DNA of 64,000 nucleotides from CAZKXX01 sp964556705 (GTDB taxonomy: Bacteria > Acidobacteriota > Terriglobia > UBA7540), in contig CAZKXX010000003.1 in NCBI GenBank assembly GCA_964556705.1, positions 17,109 through 81,108 on the forward strand, written 5' to 3'. The position numbers were made by a program, and so were the translations under genes. Positions within the stretch are counted from its first letter, which is position 1. Every line of letters starts with the position of its first letter. Below the pieces are notes generated by a model that was given only the letters and a program-made list of their open reading frames with translations, did not search any database and was not told the DNA's origin. Positions 1-8,021 of the stretch are shown one piece after another.

Positions 1-377
1 TCATGGCGGGACAAACGCTGAAGATCGTGACGAGCGATCCCACGTCGCACAACATTCACCCGACACCGAAGGTCAATCGCGAGTGGAATCTCTCGCAGGC
101 GCCCGGAGCCGCGCCGCTCGAGCAGAAGTTCTCGCGGCCCGAGGTGATGATTCCGGTGAAGTGCAACCAGCACCCGTGGATGAAGGCTTACGTCGGTGTC
201 GTGCGGCATCCGATTTACGCCGTTACCGGAGAGGATGGGACGTTCACACTGAAGGGTCTTCCGCCCGGTGAATACGTGATAGAAGTCTGGACCTCGCAGT
301 GGGGGACCCAGGAACAGAAAGTGACCGTGGCGGCGAACGAATCGAAGGCGATCGACTTCGCGTTCAAGAAAGGTTAA
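1..377 (+). CDS. Cupredoxin (plastocyanin-like) protein, 3' part only
   Basis: This is the C-terminal part of a copper protein; the 5' end lies outside the window, so the ATG at 3 is probably internal. The visible peptide has the copper-site pattern of a type 1 cupredoxin: His residues in SHNIH, then CNQHPWM, which supplies Cys, His and Met ligands. The rest (about residues 70-124) is a small beta-sandwich of the carboxypeptidase-regulatory type (GTFTLKGLPPGEYVIEVW). Such proteins are periplasmic electron carriers or copper-binding proteins. It lies 256 bases upstream of the oxidase genes on the same strand, so a role as electron donor or copper handling for the oxidase is plausible but inferred. 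Confidence 0.8.
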   Translation, partial: MAGQTLKIVTSDPTSHNIHPTPKVNREWNLSQAPGAAPLEQKFSRPEVMIPVKCNQHPWMKAYVGVVRHPIYAVTGEDGTFTLKGLPPGEYVIEVWTSQWGTQEQKVTVAANESKAIDFAFKKG

Positions 378-390
378 TGGGTCGGCGGCG

Positions 391-426
391 ATCTCGAAGG
401 GAGGGCTTGTGACCGCCCTTCGAGAT
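391..426 (+). terminator. Inverted repeat after the cupredoxin gene, possible terminator
   Basis: ATCTCGAAGGG at 391-401 pairs perfectly with CCCTTCGAGAT at 416-426 around a 14-base loop, 13 bases after the stop codon at 375-377. There is no run of T after the stem, so it may be a weak or factor-dependent terminator or an mRNA 3'-end stabiliser. Confidence 0.4.
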
Positions 427-445
427 TGGATATCAGGGGTGCAAA

Positions 446-501
446 AAAGGGGCCCGGGCCGCCAAATCGGACATTTTGTCTCTTGCGCGGCGGGCCCCTT
501 T
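446..501. repeat. Inverted repeat between cupredoxin and ctaC
   Basis: AAAGGGGCCCG at 446-456 is the exact reverse complement of 491-501, with a 34-base loop. The segment GACATTTTGT occurs in the loop at 470-479 and again at 557-566. The remaining intergenic sequence up to the ctaC ribosome-binding site (GGAG, 621-624) shows nothing else I can name. Confidence 0.35.
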
Positions 502-633
502 CCGACAGACTGTCTGCTTCTTCCGGCGGCTCAGGGCTTTTGAGGCCGGTTGTTCTGACATTTTGTGATTGCTCTGCGCCTTCCCGGGCCGGGGCTCGTT
601 CGCCCAGGTAAACCCATTCCGGAGTGACCTTCT

Positions 634-1434
634 ATGGCGCTGGCGCTTGCGCTCGTGGTGACCTTGATCACCCTGATTTCCGTCGCCCTTTTCTGGGCGC
701 GAATCTGGTGGTTTCCCGAGGACATCTCCGCCCACGGGCACGCCATCGATTACCAGTTCAAACTCACGATGGTCATCACCGGCGTCATTTTCCTCGCCGC
801 GCAACTGGGCCTCGCGTTTCTGATCTGGAAAAACCGCGACCGCAAGGACGGCCGCCGGGCGGGCTATTCACACGGCAACAACAAGCTCGAAGCCGCCTGG
901 ACGATCGCCACCGCGGTCCTCTTCATCGGCCTGAACCTGATGGGCTACAAAATCTGGGCGGGCATTCACTACACGGAAGCGCCGCCCGAAGCGATGGAGG
1001 TGGAAGTCTGGGGCCAGCAGTTCGCCTGGTACTTCCGCTATCCGGGCCCGGACGGCAAGTTCGGCCCCACGCATCCCGACAAGGTCTCCGACTCGACGGG
1101 GAATTTCCTCGGCCTCGACCGCGACGAGGACCCCGACTCGGCCGATGACATCGTCACGGCCACGCTGGCCGTTCCGGTCAATCGTCCCGTGAAGGTCACG
1201 CTGCGCTCCAAGGACGTCACCCATTCGTTCTGGGTGCGCGAACTGCGTCTGAAGCAGGACGCGGTGCCCGGGCTGATGATTCCCATTCACTTCACGGCCA
1301 CGCGGACGGGGAGGTTTGAAATCGCCTGCGTGGAACTGTGCGGCATGGGCCATTACCGCATGCGGGCCTTCCTCCAGGTGATGGAGGACGGCGAATTCAA
1401 CCAGTGGCTCCAGCAGATGGCGGAAGTGCAGTAG
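634..1434 (+). CDS. ctaC: Cytochrome c oxidase subunit II
   Basis: This is the subunit that carries the CuA centre and passes electrons from cytochrome c or a cupredoxin to subunit I. The 266-residue protein has hydrophobic segments near residues 4-22, 42-64 and 86-107, then a periplasmic cupredoxin domain. CuA ligands are visible: His197 (THSFW), Cys232, Glu234, Cys236, His240 and Met243 in CVELCGMGHYRM. There is no fused cytochrome c domain, so the electron donor is a separate protein. GGAG at 621-624 supports the ATG at 634. It is the first gene of an oxidase operon with ctaD 31 bases downstream. Confidence 0.95.
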   Translation: MALALALVVTLITLISVALFWARIWWFPEDISAHGHAIDYQFKLTMVITGVIFLAAQLGLAFLIWKNRDRKDGRRAGYSHGNNKLEAAWTIATAVLFIGLNLMGYKIWAGIHYTEAPPEAMEVEVWGQQFAWYFRYPGPDGKFGPTHPDKVSDSTGNFLGLDRDEDPDSADDIVTATLAVPVNRPVKVTLRSKDVTHSFWVRELRLKQDAVPGLMIPIHFTATRTGRFEIACVELCGMGHYRMRAFLQVMEDGEFNQWLQQMAEVQ

Positions 1435-1465
1435 CCCCCTCGACCTTCGGGGCGGAGGTTTTTTG

Positions 1466-3244
1466 ATGGCAGAGATGCAGGCGGAAGCCGTTCACCGGCA
1501 CGAGGCGCCGAAAGGCTTCATTCGCAGGTACATCTTCAGCCTCGACCACAAAGTGATCGGGATGCAGTATTACTTCCTGGCGCTCTTCTCGGTCTTCGTG
1601 GGGCTTCTGCTTTCCATTCTCATCCGCATCCACCTGGTCTATCCGCAGGCGAAGATTCCGCTGCTCGAATCGCTTTCGCCCACGGGCGCCCCCGGCGGCA
1701 TCATGTCCCCGGAGTACTACCTTTCGCTCCTCACGCTGCACGGGACGATCATGGTGTTCTTCGTCCTGACGACGGCGCCGCAGAGCGGCTTCGGCAACTA
1801 CTTCCTGCCCATTCAGATCGGCGCCGAGGACATGGCGTTCCCCCGCCTCAACATGCTCTCGTTCTGGGTGACGTTTCTGGCGCTCGCGGTCCTGATGGCG
1901 ACATTCTTTGTCGGCGACATGCCGCCGATTTCCGGCTGGACGGCCTATCCGCCGCTCAGCGCCGTGGGCACGGTGGCGGGTCCCGGCCTGGGTCTGGGAC
2001 AGGACCTCTGGGTCGTTTCGATCGCGCTGTTCTGCGTGGCCTCGCTGCTCGGCGCGCTGAACTTCATCGCCACCACACTCGATCTCCGCGCCCGCGGCCT
2101 GAACCTGATGCGCCTGCCGCTGACCTGCTGGAGCTGGTTCATCACCGCGATTCTGGCCCTGCTGTCGTTCGCCGTGCTGCTCGCCGCCGGCGTCCTGCTG
2201 CTGCTCGACCGCGTGGGCGGCACCAGCTTCTTCATTCCCGGCGGCCTGGTCATCAGCGACAAGATTATTCCGCACGAGGGCGGCTCGCCGCTCCTCTGGC
2301 AGCACCTCTTCTGGTTCTTCGGCCACCCGGAGGTTTACATCGCCATCCTGCCGGGCATGGGCGTCACCTCGCACATCATCTCCACGTTTTCCCGCAAGCC
2401 CATCTTCGGCTACAAGGCGATGGTGGTGGCGATGCTCGCCATCGGCTTCCTGGGCTTCGTCGTCTGGGGCCACCACATGTTCGTCAGCGGCATGAGCCCT
2501 TATTCGGCCTTCGCGTTCTCGGTGCTGACGATGGCCATCGGCGTTCCTTCCGCCATCAAGACGTTTAACTGGCTGGGGACACTGTGGGGTGGCAAGCTCC
2601 GCCTCGCGACGCCCATGCTCTTCGCGCTCGGCTTTGTCTCGCTCTTCGTGACCGGCGGGCTGAGTGGCATCTTCCTCGGCCAGCCGGCCGTGGACATCCA
2701 GATGCACGACACCTACTTCGTCGTCGCGCACTTCCACATGATCATGGGCGTGGCGGCGATCTTCGGCATCTTCGCCGGGACTTACTTCTGGTTCCCGAAA
2801 ATGTTCGGCCGGATGATGAACGAGACGATGGGCAAGATCCATTTCTGGGTGACGTTCGTCGGGGTGTACGCCATCTTCATGCCCATGCATTTTCTGGGAA
2901 TGGTGGGCCACCCGCGCCGCTATTCGGAGCTGACGGGTTTTGAGTTCCTCGCCCCGCTGGGCGGCGTGCACACGTTCATCACCCACGCGGCGTTCCTCAC
3001 CGCCGCCGTGCAGGTGCTCTTCGTCTTCAACCTGTTCTGGAGCCTGTTCAAAGGACCGAAGGCCGCCGAGAACCCCTGGGAGGCGACGACGCTCGAGTGG
3101 ACGACTTCCTCTCCGCCGCCCTTTGACAACTTCGCGGGCAAGCACCCTGTGATTCATCACGGGCCGTATGAGTTCAGCGTGCCGGGGGCGGAGAAGGATT
3201 ACGTCATGCAGGGTTCGACCGAGAAGGTCGGTGCGGGCCACTAA
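1466..3244 (+). CDS. ctaD: Cytochrome c oxidase subunit I (heme-copper oxidase, A1 type)
   Basis: This is the catalytic, proton-pumping subunit that reduces O2 to water at the heme a3-CuB site in the inner membrane. The protein has 592 residues and about 12 membrane helices. Key motifs are LHGTIMV (low-spin heme His), GHPEVY (CuB His, cross-linked Tyr and the Glu that marks the A1 subfamily), WGHHMF (the two other CuB His) and HDTYFVVAHFHM (both heme His ligands). IGAEDMAFPRLN provides the D-channel entrance Asp. The ATG at 1466, seven bases after GGAGG (1454-1458), is preferred over the TTG at 1463. A hairpin repeat begins in its stop codon. Confidence 0.97.
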   Translation: MAEMQAEAVHRHEAPKGFIRRYIFSLDHKVIGMQYYFLALFSVFVGLLLSILIRIHLVYPQAKIPLLESLSPTGAPGGIMSPEYYLSLLTLHGTIMVFFVLTTAPQSGFGNYFLPIQIGAEDMAFPRLNMLSFWVTFLALAVLMATFFVGDMPPISGWTAYPPLSAVGTVAGPGLGLGQDLWVVSIALFCVASLLGALNFIATTLDLRARGLNLMRLPLTCWSWFITAILALLSFAVLLAAGVLLLLDRVGGTSFFIPGGLVISDKIIPHEGGSPLLWQHLFWFFGHPEVYIAILPGMGVTSHIISTFSRKPIFGYKAMVVAMLAIGFLGFVVWGHHMFVSGMSPYSAFAFSVLTMAIGVPSAIKTFNWLGTLWGGKLRLATPMLFALGFVSLFVTGGLSGIFLGQPAVDIQMHDTYFVVAHFHMIMGVAAIFGIFAGTYFWFPKMFGRMMNETMGKIHFWVTFVGVYAIFMPMHFLGMVGHPRRYSELTGFEFLAPLGGVHTFITHAAFLTAAVQVLFVFNLFWSLFKGPKAAENPWEATTLEWTTSSPPPFDNFAGKHPVIHHGPYEFSVPGAEKDYVMQGSTEKVGAGH

Positions 3245-3340
3245 GCTGTAGCGGCGGTCTATGACCGCCGACTGGACAAGCTGTAGCGGTGATGTCCTCA
3301 TCGCCGTCGAGAAAAGAGGCCGTGAGGACACGGCCGCTCG
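3243..3340 (+). repeat. Hairpin repeat cluster (family A) between ctaD and ctaE
   Basis: Two tandem units begin AAGCTGTAGCGG. The unit at 3243-3270 folds through GGCGGTC/GACCGCC, and the unit at 3278-3306 is a diverged copy. A third hairpin, GGCCGT-GAGGAC-ACGGCC, follows near 3318-3336. The same AAGCTGTAGC start recurs at 40802 and, on the minus strand, at 43747. The first two bases of the element form the end of the ctaD stop codon. It may act as a REP-like mRNA 3'-end or be a mobile miniature repeat. Confidence 0.65.
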
Positions 3341-3346
3341 AAAACG

Positions 3347-4003
3347 ATGCCAGCGACGACGCTTGCACCAACCCGGACGGACGGTTCCAGCCGCCACCAC
3401 GGCGGCGGGCCCGCCGGCCGGGACGATGGGGGCCGCTGGGGCGGCGGCGGCCAGCCGCGCGTTCCGGCGCGCACCTATCATCTCGCCATGTGGCTGGCGC
3501 TCGGCGCCGTGGCGATGTTTTTCGCCGCGCTCACCAGCGCCCTGGTGGTCCGGCGGGGGCTGGGCGGCGACTGGGTCTCGATTCCGCTGCCGCGCGCGCT
3601 CTTTTTCAACACGCTGGTCCTGGTGGCGAGCAGCGTGACGCTGGAACTCGCCCGGGGGGCGCTGCGCGAGGGCCTTGGAGCGCGCTTCGCCGCGCTCCTC
3701 TACGCGACGACGGCGCTCGGTCTCGTCTTCGTCGCCGGACAGTACGTGGCCTGGCGTGAACTGGCGGCCGCGGGCCTTTATCTCGCCTCCAATCCGGCGA
3801 GCTCGTTCTTCTTCGTTCTGACCGCCGCGCACGCCGTGCACCTGCTGGGGGGAATCGGCGCGCTTTCTTATGTTTCGGCGCGCGCCGGACGCCTCGCCGC
3901 GCGCGAAATGCGCGCGACGGCGCTCGACGTGACGGCTTTGTACTGGCACTTCATGGACGGCCTGTGGGTTTACATCCTGCTGTTGCTCCTTGTGAGGTTC
4001 TAG
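3347..4003 (+). CDS. ctaE: Cytochrome c oxidase subunit III-like protein, first of two
   Basis: This 218-residue membrane protein of the heme-copper oxidase subunit III family helps to stabilise proton uptake and turnover in subunit I. A Gly/Arg-rich N-terminus of about 43 residues precedes roughly five membrane helices starting at TYHLAMWLALGAVAMFF. Family features include VAGQYVAWRELAAAG and the C-terminal LYWHFMDGLWVYILLLL. No good ribosome-binding site precedes the ATG at 3347, and the unusual N-terminus suggests that the start could lie nearer residue 48. It abuts the next subunit III gene with no gap, so the two paralogues are probably translated together. Confidence 0.85.
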   Translation: MPATTLAPTRTDGSSRHHGGGPAGRDDGGRWGGGGQPRVPARTYHLAMWLALGAVAMFFAALTSALVVRRGLGGDWVSIPLPRALFFNTLVLVASSVTLELARGALREGLGARFAALLYATTALGLVFVAGQYVAWRELAAAGLYLASNPASSFFFVLTAAHAVHLLGGIGALSYVSARAGRLAAREMRATALDVTALYWHFMDGLWVYILLLLLVRF

Positions 4004-4645
4004 ATGGGTAGCCAAGAGCTGACGGGAGTTGCCGGAGCGGCCCGCGAATCGGCGTGGGCGGGCGGCGGTTCGCCCTATGCGATCGGCTCGAAGAAGCTCG
4101 GCATGTGGCTGTTTATCGTCTCCGACGCCATCACCTTCTCGGCGCTGATCATCGCCTACAGCTACGTGCGCGTGGCGAGCCCCGAGTGGCCCATGCCGTT
4201 TGCCTTCTGGCCGAGCGTCATCAAGGCCACGGTGATGACGGTGGTCCTGCTGACGAGTTCGGTGACCATGGTCTTCGCCGTGCGCGCCTCGAAGCTCGAC
4301 CAGCGCGCGGCGGCGGTGAAGTGGCTGCTGGCCACCGCGGCCGGCGGCGTGGCGTTCATCGTCCTGCACGCCTTTGAATGGGCGGAGCTGATCCACGAAG
4401 GCGTGCGGCTGTTCCAGAACCCCTGGGGCTCGCCGTTGTTCGGCGCCTCGTTCTTCGCGCTTACCGGACTGCACATGACGCACGTGCTGATCGGCGTCGT
4501 TTATTTGAGCGTCGTGGCGGCGCTCGTGGCCCGCGGCCGGCTGAGCAGCGAAGACGTCGAAGTCAGCGGCCTCTACTGGCACTTCGTGGACCTCGTCTGG
4601 ATGTTCATCTTTCCGATGGTCTATCTGCTTTCGGTGAAGGCTTGA
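4004..4645 (+). CDS. ctaE: Cytochrome c oxidase subunit III, second of two
   Basis: This 213-residue, five-helix subunit III has the family signatures KLGMWLFIVSDAITFSALI at the first helix, the conserved acidic residue in HAFEWAELI, FFALTGLHMTHVLIGV and the terminal LYWHFVDLVWMFIFPMVYL. It is closer to canonical short CtaE proteins than its upstream neighbour. TGAGG at 3993-3997 lies inside the end of the previous gene and the start codon follows that gene's stop directly, so the pair is translationally linked. It is followed 15 bases later by subunit IV. Confidence 0.93.
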   Translation: MGSQELTGVAGAARESAWAGGGSPYAIGSKKLGMWLFIVSDAITFSALIIAYSYVRVASPEWPMPFAFWPSVIKATVMTVVLLTSSVTMVFAVRASKLDQRAAAVKWLLATAAGGVAFIVLHAFEWAELIHEGVRLFQNPWGSPLFGASFFALTGLHMTHVLIGVVYLSVVAALVARGRLSSEDVEVSGLYWHFVDLVWMFIFPMVYLLSVKA

Positions 4646-4660
4646 ATTTCGGGAGGACTC

Positions 4661-4975
4661 ATGGCGGCTGAAGCGCACCAACACGAGCACCACGCGGGCA
4701 GCGTGAAGCTCTTCCTCTGGGTCTGGTTCTGGCTGCTGGCCCTGACGGCGGTTGAGGTGGTCCTCGCCTACGTCCACCTGCCGGTCCATCTGATGCTGAC
4801 GTTTCTGATGGGACTCTCGATCATCAAGGCGACGCTCATCATCATGTACTTCATGCACCTGCGCTACGAGCGGCGCAGCCTGGCGCTGACCCTGATGCCG
4901 GCGATGGTGTTCGTCATCGTGCTGCTGTTCATTTTCTTCCCGGACAGCCTGCGGCTGCTCGAGATGCGCCCGTAG
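4661..4975 (+). CDS. Cytochrome c oxidase subunit IV
   Basis: This 104-residue protein of the prokaryotic COX4/CyoD type is a small accessory subunit that helps CuB-site assembly and stability of the oxidase. A His-rich N-terminus (HQHEHHAG) precedes three helices. The family pattern is visible: WVWFWLLALTAVEVVLAY, then MGLSIIKATLIIMYFMHLRYE, then a last hydrophobic segment ending FIFFPDSL. GGGAGG just before the ATG makes the start secure. It is the last structural gene of the oxidase operon, followed by a probable promoter for the assembly genes. Confidence 0.92.
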   Translation: MAAEAHQHEHHAGSVKLFLWVWFWLLALTAVEVVLAYVHLPVHLMLTFLMGLSIIKATLIIMYFMHLRYERRSLALTLMPAMVFVIVLLFIFFPDSLRLLEMRP

Positions 4976-4997
4976 GTGCGGAGGGACTCTTTGTCAG

Positions 4998-5027
4998 GTG
5001 ACAGAGTGGCGGAAAGACTCGTAGAAT
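4998..5027 (+). promoter_or_regulatory. Predicted sigma-70-type promoter for the heme A/O genes
   Basis: GTGACA (4998-5003), an 18-base spacer and TAGAAT (5022-5027) lie after the subunit IV stop and about 115 bases before the next likely start. It would let the heme-assembly genes be transcribed separately from the oxidase operon. Confidence 0.45.
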
Positions 5028-5141
5028 GATGGTTCGGGCTCTGGAAAACCAGAATCGAAAAGCGAAGATCGGCGGGGACTCCTGCCCGCCCGGGGTTCCG
5101 CGTTGAGGCCTGACGGCAACAAGTCGTCTCTCGTTTCGAGG

Positions 5142-5477
5142 ATGGCCACGGGAATCACGGCAGTCCTGCTGCTCGCGTTTCCGGCCCGGACGCTTGCGCA
5201 AGGCTGCTCGATGTGCGCGCAGAACGCTTCGGCGGCCGGCTCGTCCGGGCTGCGGGCGATTGAAGCGGGAATTTACACGCTCCTCGTCCCGCTGCTCGCC
5301 GTCCTCGGCGGGATCGTCTGGCTCACGCTTCGTCGCCGCAACCAGTACCGCGAAGAGGAAGCCGGGCCGGACGACGAAGGCGGGTGGGACGAAATGCTTC
5401 CGCCACCCGAGCCGCCCGTCGCGGAGGAGTTTGAGGAAGAGGAAGAAACCGTGGGCGCGGGCCCGGAAATCCGCTGA
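5142..5477 (+). CDS. Small exported membrane protein in oxidase-assembly cluster
   Basis: The function is unknown. With the ATG at 5142 the protein has 111 residues: a signal peptide (MATGITAVLLLAFPARTLA), then GCSMC with two close cysteines, a membrane helix (about residues 40-60) and an acidic, Pro/Glu-rich tail predicted to be cytoplasmic. An in-frame TTG at 5103 would add 13 residues, but neither start has a clear ribosome-binding site. It sits between oxidase subunit IV and ctaA on the same strand. The paired cysteines next to heme and oxidase assembly genes suggest metal or redox handling, but that is only context. Confidence 0.7.
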   Translation: MATGITAVLLLAFPARTLAQGCSMCAQNASAAGSSGLRAIEAGIYTLLVPLLAVLGGIVWLTLRRRNQYREEEAGPDDEGGWDEMLPPPEPPVAEEFEEEEETVGAGPEIR

Positions 5478-5502
5478 ATTTCTGCTCCAGGGTTTGAGTG
5501 AA

Positions 5503-6444
5503 ATGAGAAAGGACCTCGCAAACTCGCAGCAGGCGCCACGCAGCCTCGCGCTGCACCTCTACGCGACATTCGTGGCGCTGGCGACGCTGCTGCTCATCGT
5601 GGCCGGAGCCCTGGTGACGGGAAATGACGCGGGCCTCGCGGTCCCCGACTGGCCCACGTCTTTCGGGACGTTTCGCATGCCGCGCATGGTGGGCGGAGTG
5701 CTTTACGAGCACGGCCACCGGATGATTGCCGCCACCGTCGGTTTTCTGACCGTCATTCTGGCGTTGTGGCTGTGGCGGAGCGAGCCGCGCCGCTGGGTCC
5801 GCCGGCTGGGCGCGATCGCCGTCCTCGCGGTCATCGTTCAGGGCGTGCTGGGCGGCATCACGGTCCTTTTCTTCCTTCCCACTCCGGTCTCCGTGGCTCA
5901 CGCCTGCCTGGCGCAGACGTTTTTCTGCCTGGTGGTCAGCCTGGCGCTTTTCACCAGCCGCCGCTGGACCTGGGACGTTCCCAAGGTCGAAGACCCGGCA
6001 TCTCCCTCGCTGCGGCAACTTGCGGTGGCGACGACGGCGGCTGTCTTCCTCCAGTTGATGCTCGGCGCCGCGTTCCGGCACAACGGTTTCGGAATCATTC
6101 CCCACATTGCCGGCGCGGTCGCCGTCACAGCCCTCGCCGCCTGGATGGTCGCCCGGGTCCTTTCGCGCTTTGGCGATCGGGCGGCGCTCAAGCGGCACAC
6201 GCTGCTGCTCGCCGGGCTGGTGCTGGCACAGGTCTTTCTGGGAATTTTCGCCTACGTCATGAAGCTGGACGCGGCGGGCGCGCCGCAGCCGCTCCAGCCC
6301 GTGGTGGCCGTGACGACGGCGCACGTGGCGCTGGGCGCGCTGGTGCTGGCCGCAAGTCTTGTGCTGACTTATCAGGTCTATCGCGTGGTTGCGCCGCCGC
6401 CGCGCGCGCTGAAGGTGACGTCACCGGAGAAGGCCACGGCATGA
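5503..6444 (+). CDS. ctaA: Heme A synthase (COX15/CtaA)
   Basis: This enzyme converts heme O to heme A by oxidising the C8 methyl group and is an integral membrane protein. The product has 313 residues and about eight helices arranged as two similar four-helix halves. Conserved heme-binding His residues are seen in YEHGHRMIAATVG, VAHACLAQTFFC, IIPHIAGA and TTAHVALGALVL, and GNDAGLAVPDWPTSFG is the typical loop after helix 1. The ATG at 5503 is chosen because the conserved N-terminus begins at LALHLYATFVALAT; upstream in-frame sequence only shadows the preceding gene. Its stop overlaps the ctaB start (ATGA at 6441-6444), so the two are coupled. Confidence 0.95.
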   Translation: MRKDLANSQQAPRSLALHLYATFVALATLLLIVAGALVTGNDAGLAVPDWPTSFGTFRMPRMVGGVLYEHGHRMIAATVGFLTVILALWLWRSEPRRWVRRLGAIAVLAVIVQGVLGGITVLFFLPTPVSVAHACLAQTFFCLVVSLALFTSRRWTWDVPKVEDPASPSLRQLAVATTAAVFLQLMLGAAFRHNGFGIIPHIAGAVAVTALAAWMVARVLSRFGDRAALKRHTLLLAGLVLAQVFLGIFAYVMKLDAAGAPQPLQPVVAVTTAHVALGALVLAASLVLTYQVYRVVAPPPRALKVTSPEKATA

Positions 6445-7349
6445 ACGCCATGGAATCCAGGCCGGACTCGCTGGTCGCAGCGCGCCCGTTCGCGGCGCGC
6501 GCGGCCGACTATTGGACGCTCACCAAACCCGAAGTCAACTTCCTGGTGGTCATCAGCGCGCTGGTCGGGTTCTATCTCGGTTCCGGGCAGGGCGCGCTGG
6601 AGGGCTGGCTGCTCTTTCACACGCTCGCCGGAACGCTGCTGGTGGCGAGCGGGACCGCGACGCTCAACCAGTACGTCGAGCGCGAAGCCGACGGGCGGAT
6701 GCGGCGAACGGCCCGGAGACCGCTTCCCGCCGGCCGTCTGCTGCCGGCCGAAGCGCTGACCTTCGGAATGTTGATTACGGCGGCCGGGGGAGTTTATCTC
6801 TGGCTGGCCGTGAATCCGCTGGCCAGCGCGCTGGCGCTCGCGACCTTTGCCACCTATCTGGTGTTCTACACTCCGCTCAAGCGGCGCACGGCGTGGTGCA
6901 CGTTTGTGGGAGCGTTTCCGGGTGCCATGCCGCCGCTCATCGGCTGGGCGGGCGCGCGCGGCACGCTGGATGCCGAAGCCTGGGTGCTTTACTCTATTCT
7001 CTTTCTCTGGCAGTTCCCGCACTTCCTTTCCATTGCCTGGATGTATCGCGAGGATTACGAGCGTGCCGGAATGAGAATGCTGCCCGCGGAAGATTCCGGC
7101 CGCGCCATGGCCTGGCAGGTGATGCTGACGTCGCTCGTGCTGGTGCCGGTGAGTCTGATTCCCGTGGCGACGGGTCAGGCGGGTTGGACCTATTTCTTCG
7201 GCGCCGCGGCGGTGGGCCTGGTGTTTTTCGGCGCCAGCGCGCGACTGGCCGCGCAAAAATCGAATGTGCTGGCGCGCCAGCTTCTCGCGGCGTCTATCTT
7301 CTATTTGCCCCTCGTCTTCGCCCTCCTGATGCTCGACCGCACGCTGTAG
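6441..7349 (+). CDS. ctaB: Heme O synthase (protoheme IX farnesyltransferase)
   Basis: This membrane prenyltransferase of the UbiA family attaches a farnesyl group to heme B, giving heme O for CtaA. The 302-residue protein shows DYWTLTKPEVNFLVVIS at the first helix, the first metal/diphosphate motif NQYVEREADGRMRRTARRPL and the second one around FPHFLSIAWMYREDYERAGM. Length and helix number fit the family. The start overlaps the ctaA stop, showing an operon. A 9-bp-stem hairpin repeat follows 14 bases after the stop and may end transcription. Confidence 0.95.
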   Translation: MNAMESRPDSLVAARPFAARAADYWTLTKPEVNFLVVISALVGFYLGSGQGALEGWLLFHTLAGTLLVASGTATLNQYVEREADGRMRRTARRPLPAGRLLPAEALTFGMLITAAGGVYLWLAVNPLASALALATFATYLVFYTPLKRRTAWCTFVGAFPGAMPPLIGWAGARGTLDAEAWVLYSILFLWQFPHFLSIAWMYREDYERAGMRMLPAEDSGRAMAWQVMLTSLVLVPVSLIPVATGQAGWTYFFGAAAVGLVFFGASARLAAQKSNVLARQLLAASIFYLPLVFALLMLDRTL

Positions 7350-7358
7350 TGTGTTCTT

Positions 7359-7411
7359 GTGTGGCACGGCCATCCTGGCCGTGCGCAGGGGCCGGATGCC
7401 CGTGCTACCAC
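7359..7411. repeat. Hairpin repeat (family B) after ctaB
   Basis: GCACGGCCA (7364-7372) and TGGCCGTGC (7376-7384) form a perfect 9-bp stem with a 3-base loop. The outer ends, GTGTGGCACGG and GATGCCCGTGCTACCAC, are imperfect inverted copies of each other. A related double hairpin lies at 44909-44956. It may also work as the terminator of the ctaAB operon, although no T-run follows. Confidence 0.6.
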
Positions 7412-7427
7412 TTCGCTGAAGTCTCTC

Positions 7428-7805
7428 TCATCCCCCGACTTCCTGCTTCAACCGGTTCTCGAGTTTCTTAATCTCGCGGTCCAGCCAGGCGAGCAGCGCC
7501 TCTTCGGCGCGGTCGCGGTCATCTCGAGATTCCAGCGAAGCAATGGTTTCTCCGCGCTCGTTGAGCGGGATGAAGTGGCAGGGGATGTCCGCGTCGCGGC
7601 GGTCTTCGGGGACCCACTCCCAGAGGATGCACTCTCCGCAAGGGTGCTTCTTGACCGTCTCGCCGAAATTGAGACAGGTGATGGAATCGCGGAAGAGGCG
7701 CGTGGCCTGCCAGGGCGTTCGGACGGAGCGGCCGTACCCGCCGCTGGCGAGGATGTCGCGCTCAAGTTTCAGTTGGTCCAGGATTTCCCTGAGGTTCGTC
7801 GCCAT
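7428..7805 (-). CDS. Conserved protein of unknown function, Cys/His-containing
   Basis: I do not recognise a function. With the ATG at 7805 the protein has 125 residues: an N-terminal helix (NLREILDQLKLERD), a central part with RTPWQATRLFRDSITCLNF and the compact motif HPCGECILWEWVP followed by PCHFIPL, and a charged C-terminal coiled-coil-like helix (LAWLDREIKKLENRLKQEV). The start is fixed by AAGGAGG eight bases upstream; an in-frame ATG at 7895 has no such site. The Cys/His pattern could bind a metal. It is convergent with ctaB. Confidence 0.7.
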   Translation of the reverse strand: MATNLREILDQLKLERDILASGGYGRSVRTPWQATRLFRDSITCLNFGETVKKHPCGECILWEWVPEDRRDADIPCHFIPLNERGETIASLESRDDRDRAEEALLAWLDREIKKLENRLKQEVGG

Positions 7806-8021
7806 GGCAGTCGCCTCCTTGTGTGGGAAGCCCGCCAGAGCCGGCGAGGCCGGAATCAACGAGTCCCGATTGATGTTGAGCAATTCCGTGGCCAATGCTA
7901 AGCTGTTGAGAGTGAACTGGTTAGATTGCGGATGGGCCAGGGGAGCGGCGGAAGTGGGTCAAAAAGCCCATCTCGGCGGCCGTCCCCGCCAATCGTCGAA
8001 AACAGAGGATGAGCGACCTCT

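Noticed and set aside
1397..4858. An 1153-codon open frame on the minus strand across the oxidase genes
   Set aside because: It lies opposite five certain oxidase genes, is rich in Arg, His, Glu and Asp with no hydrophobic core, and is the usual antisense shadow in high-GC DNA.
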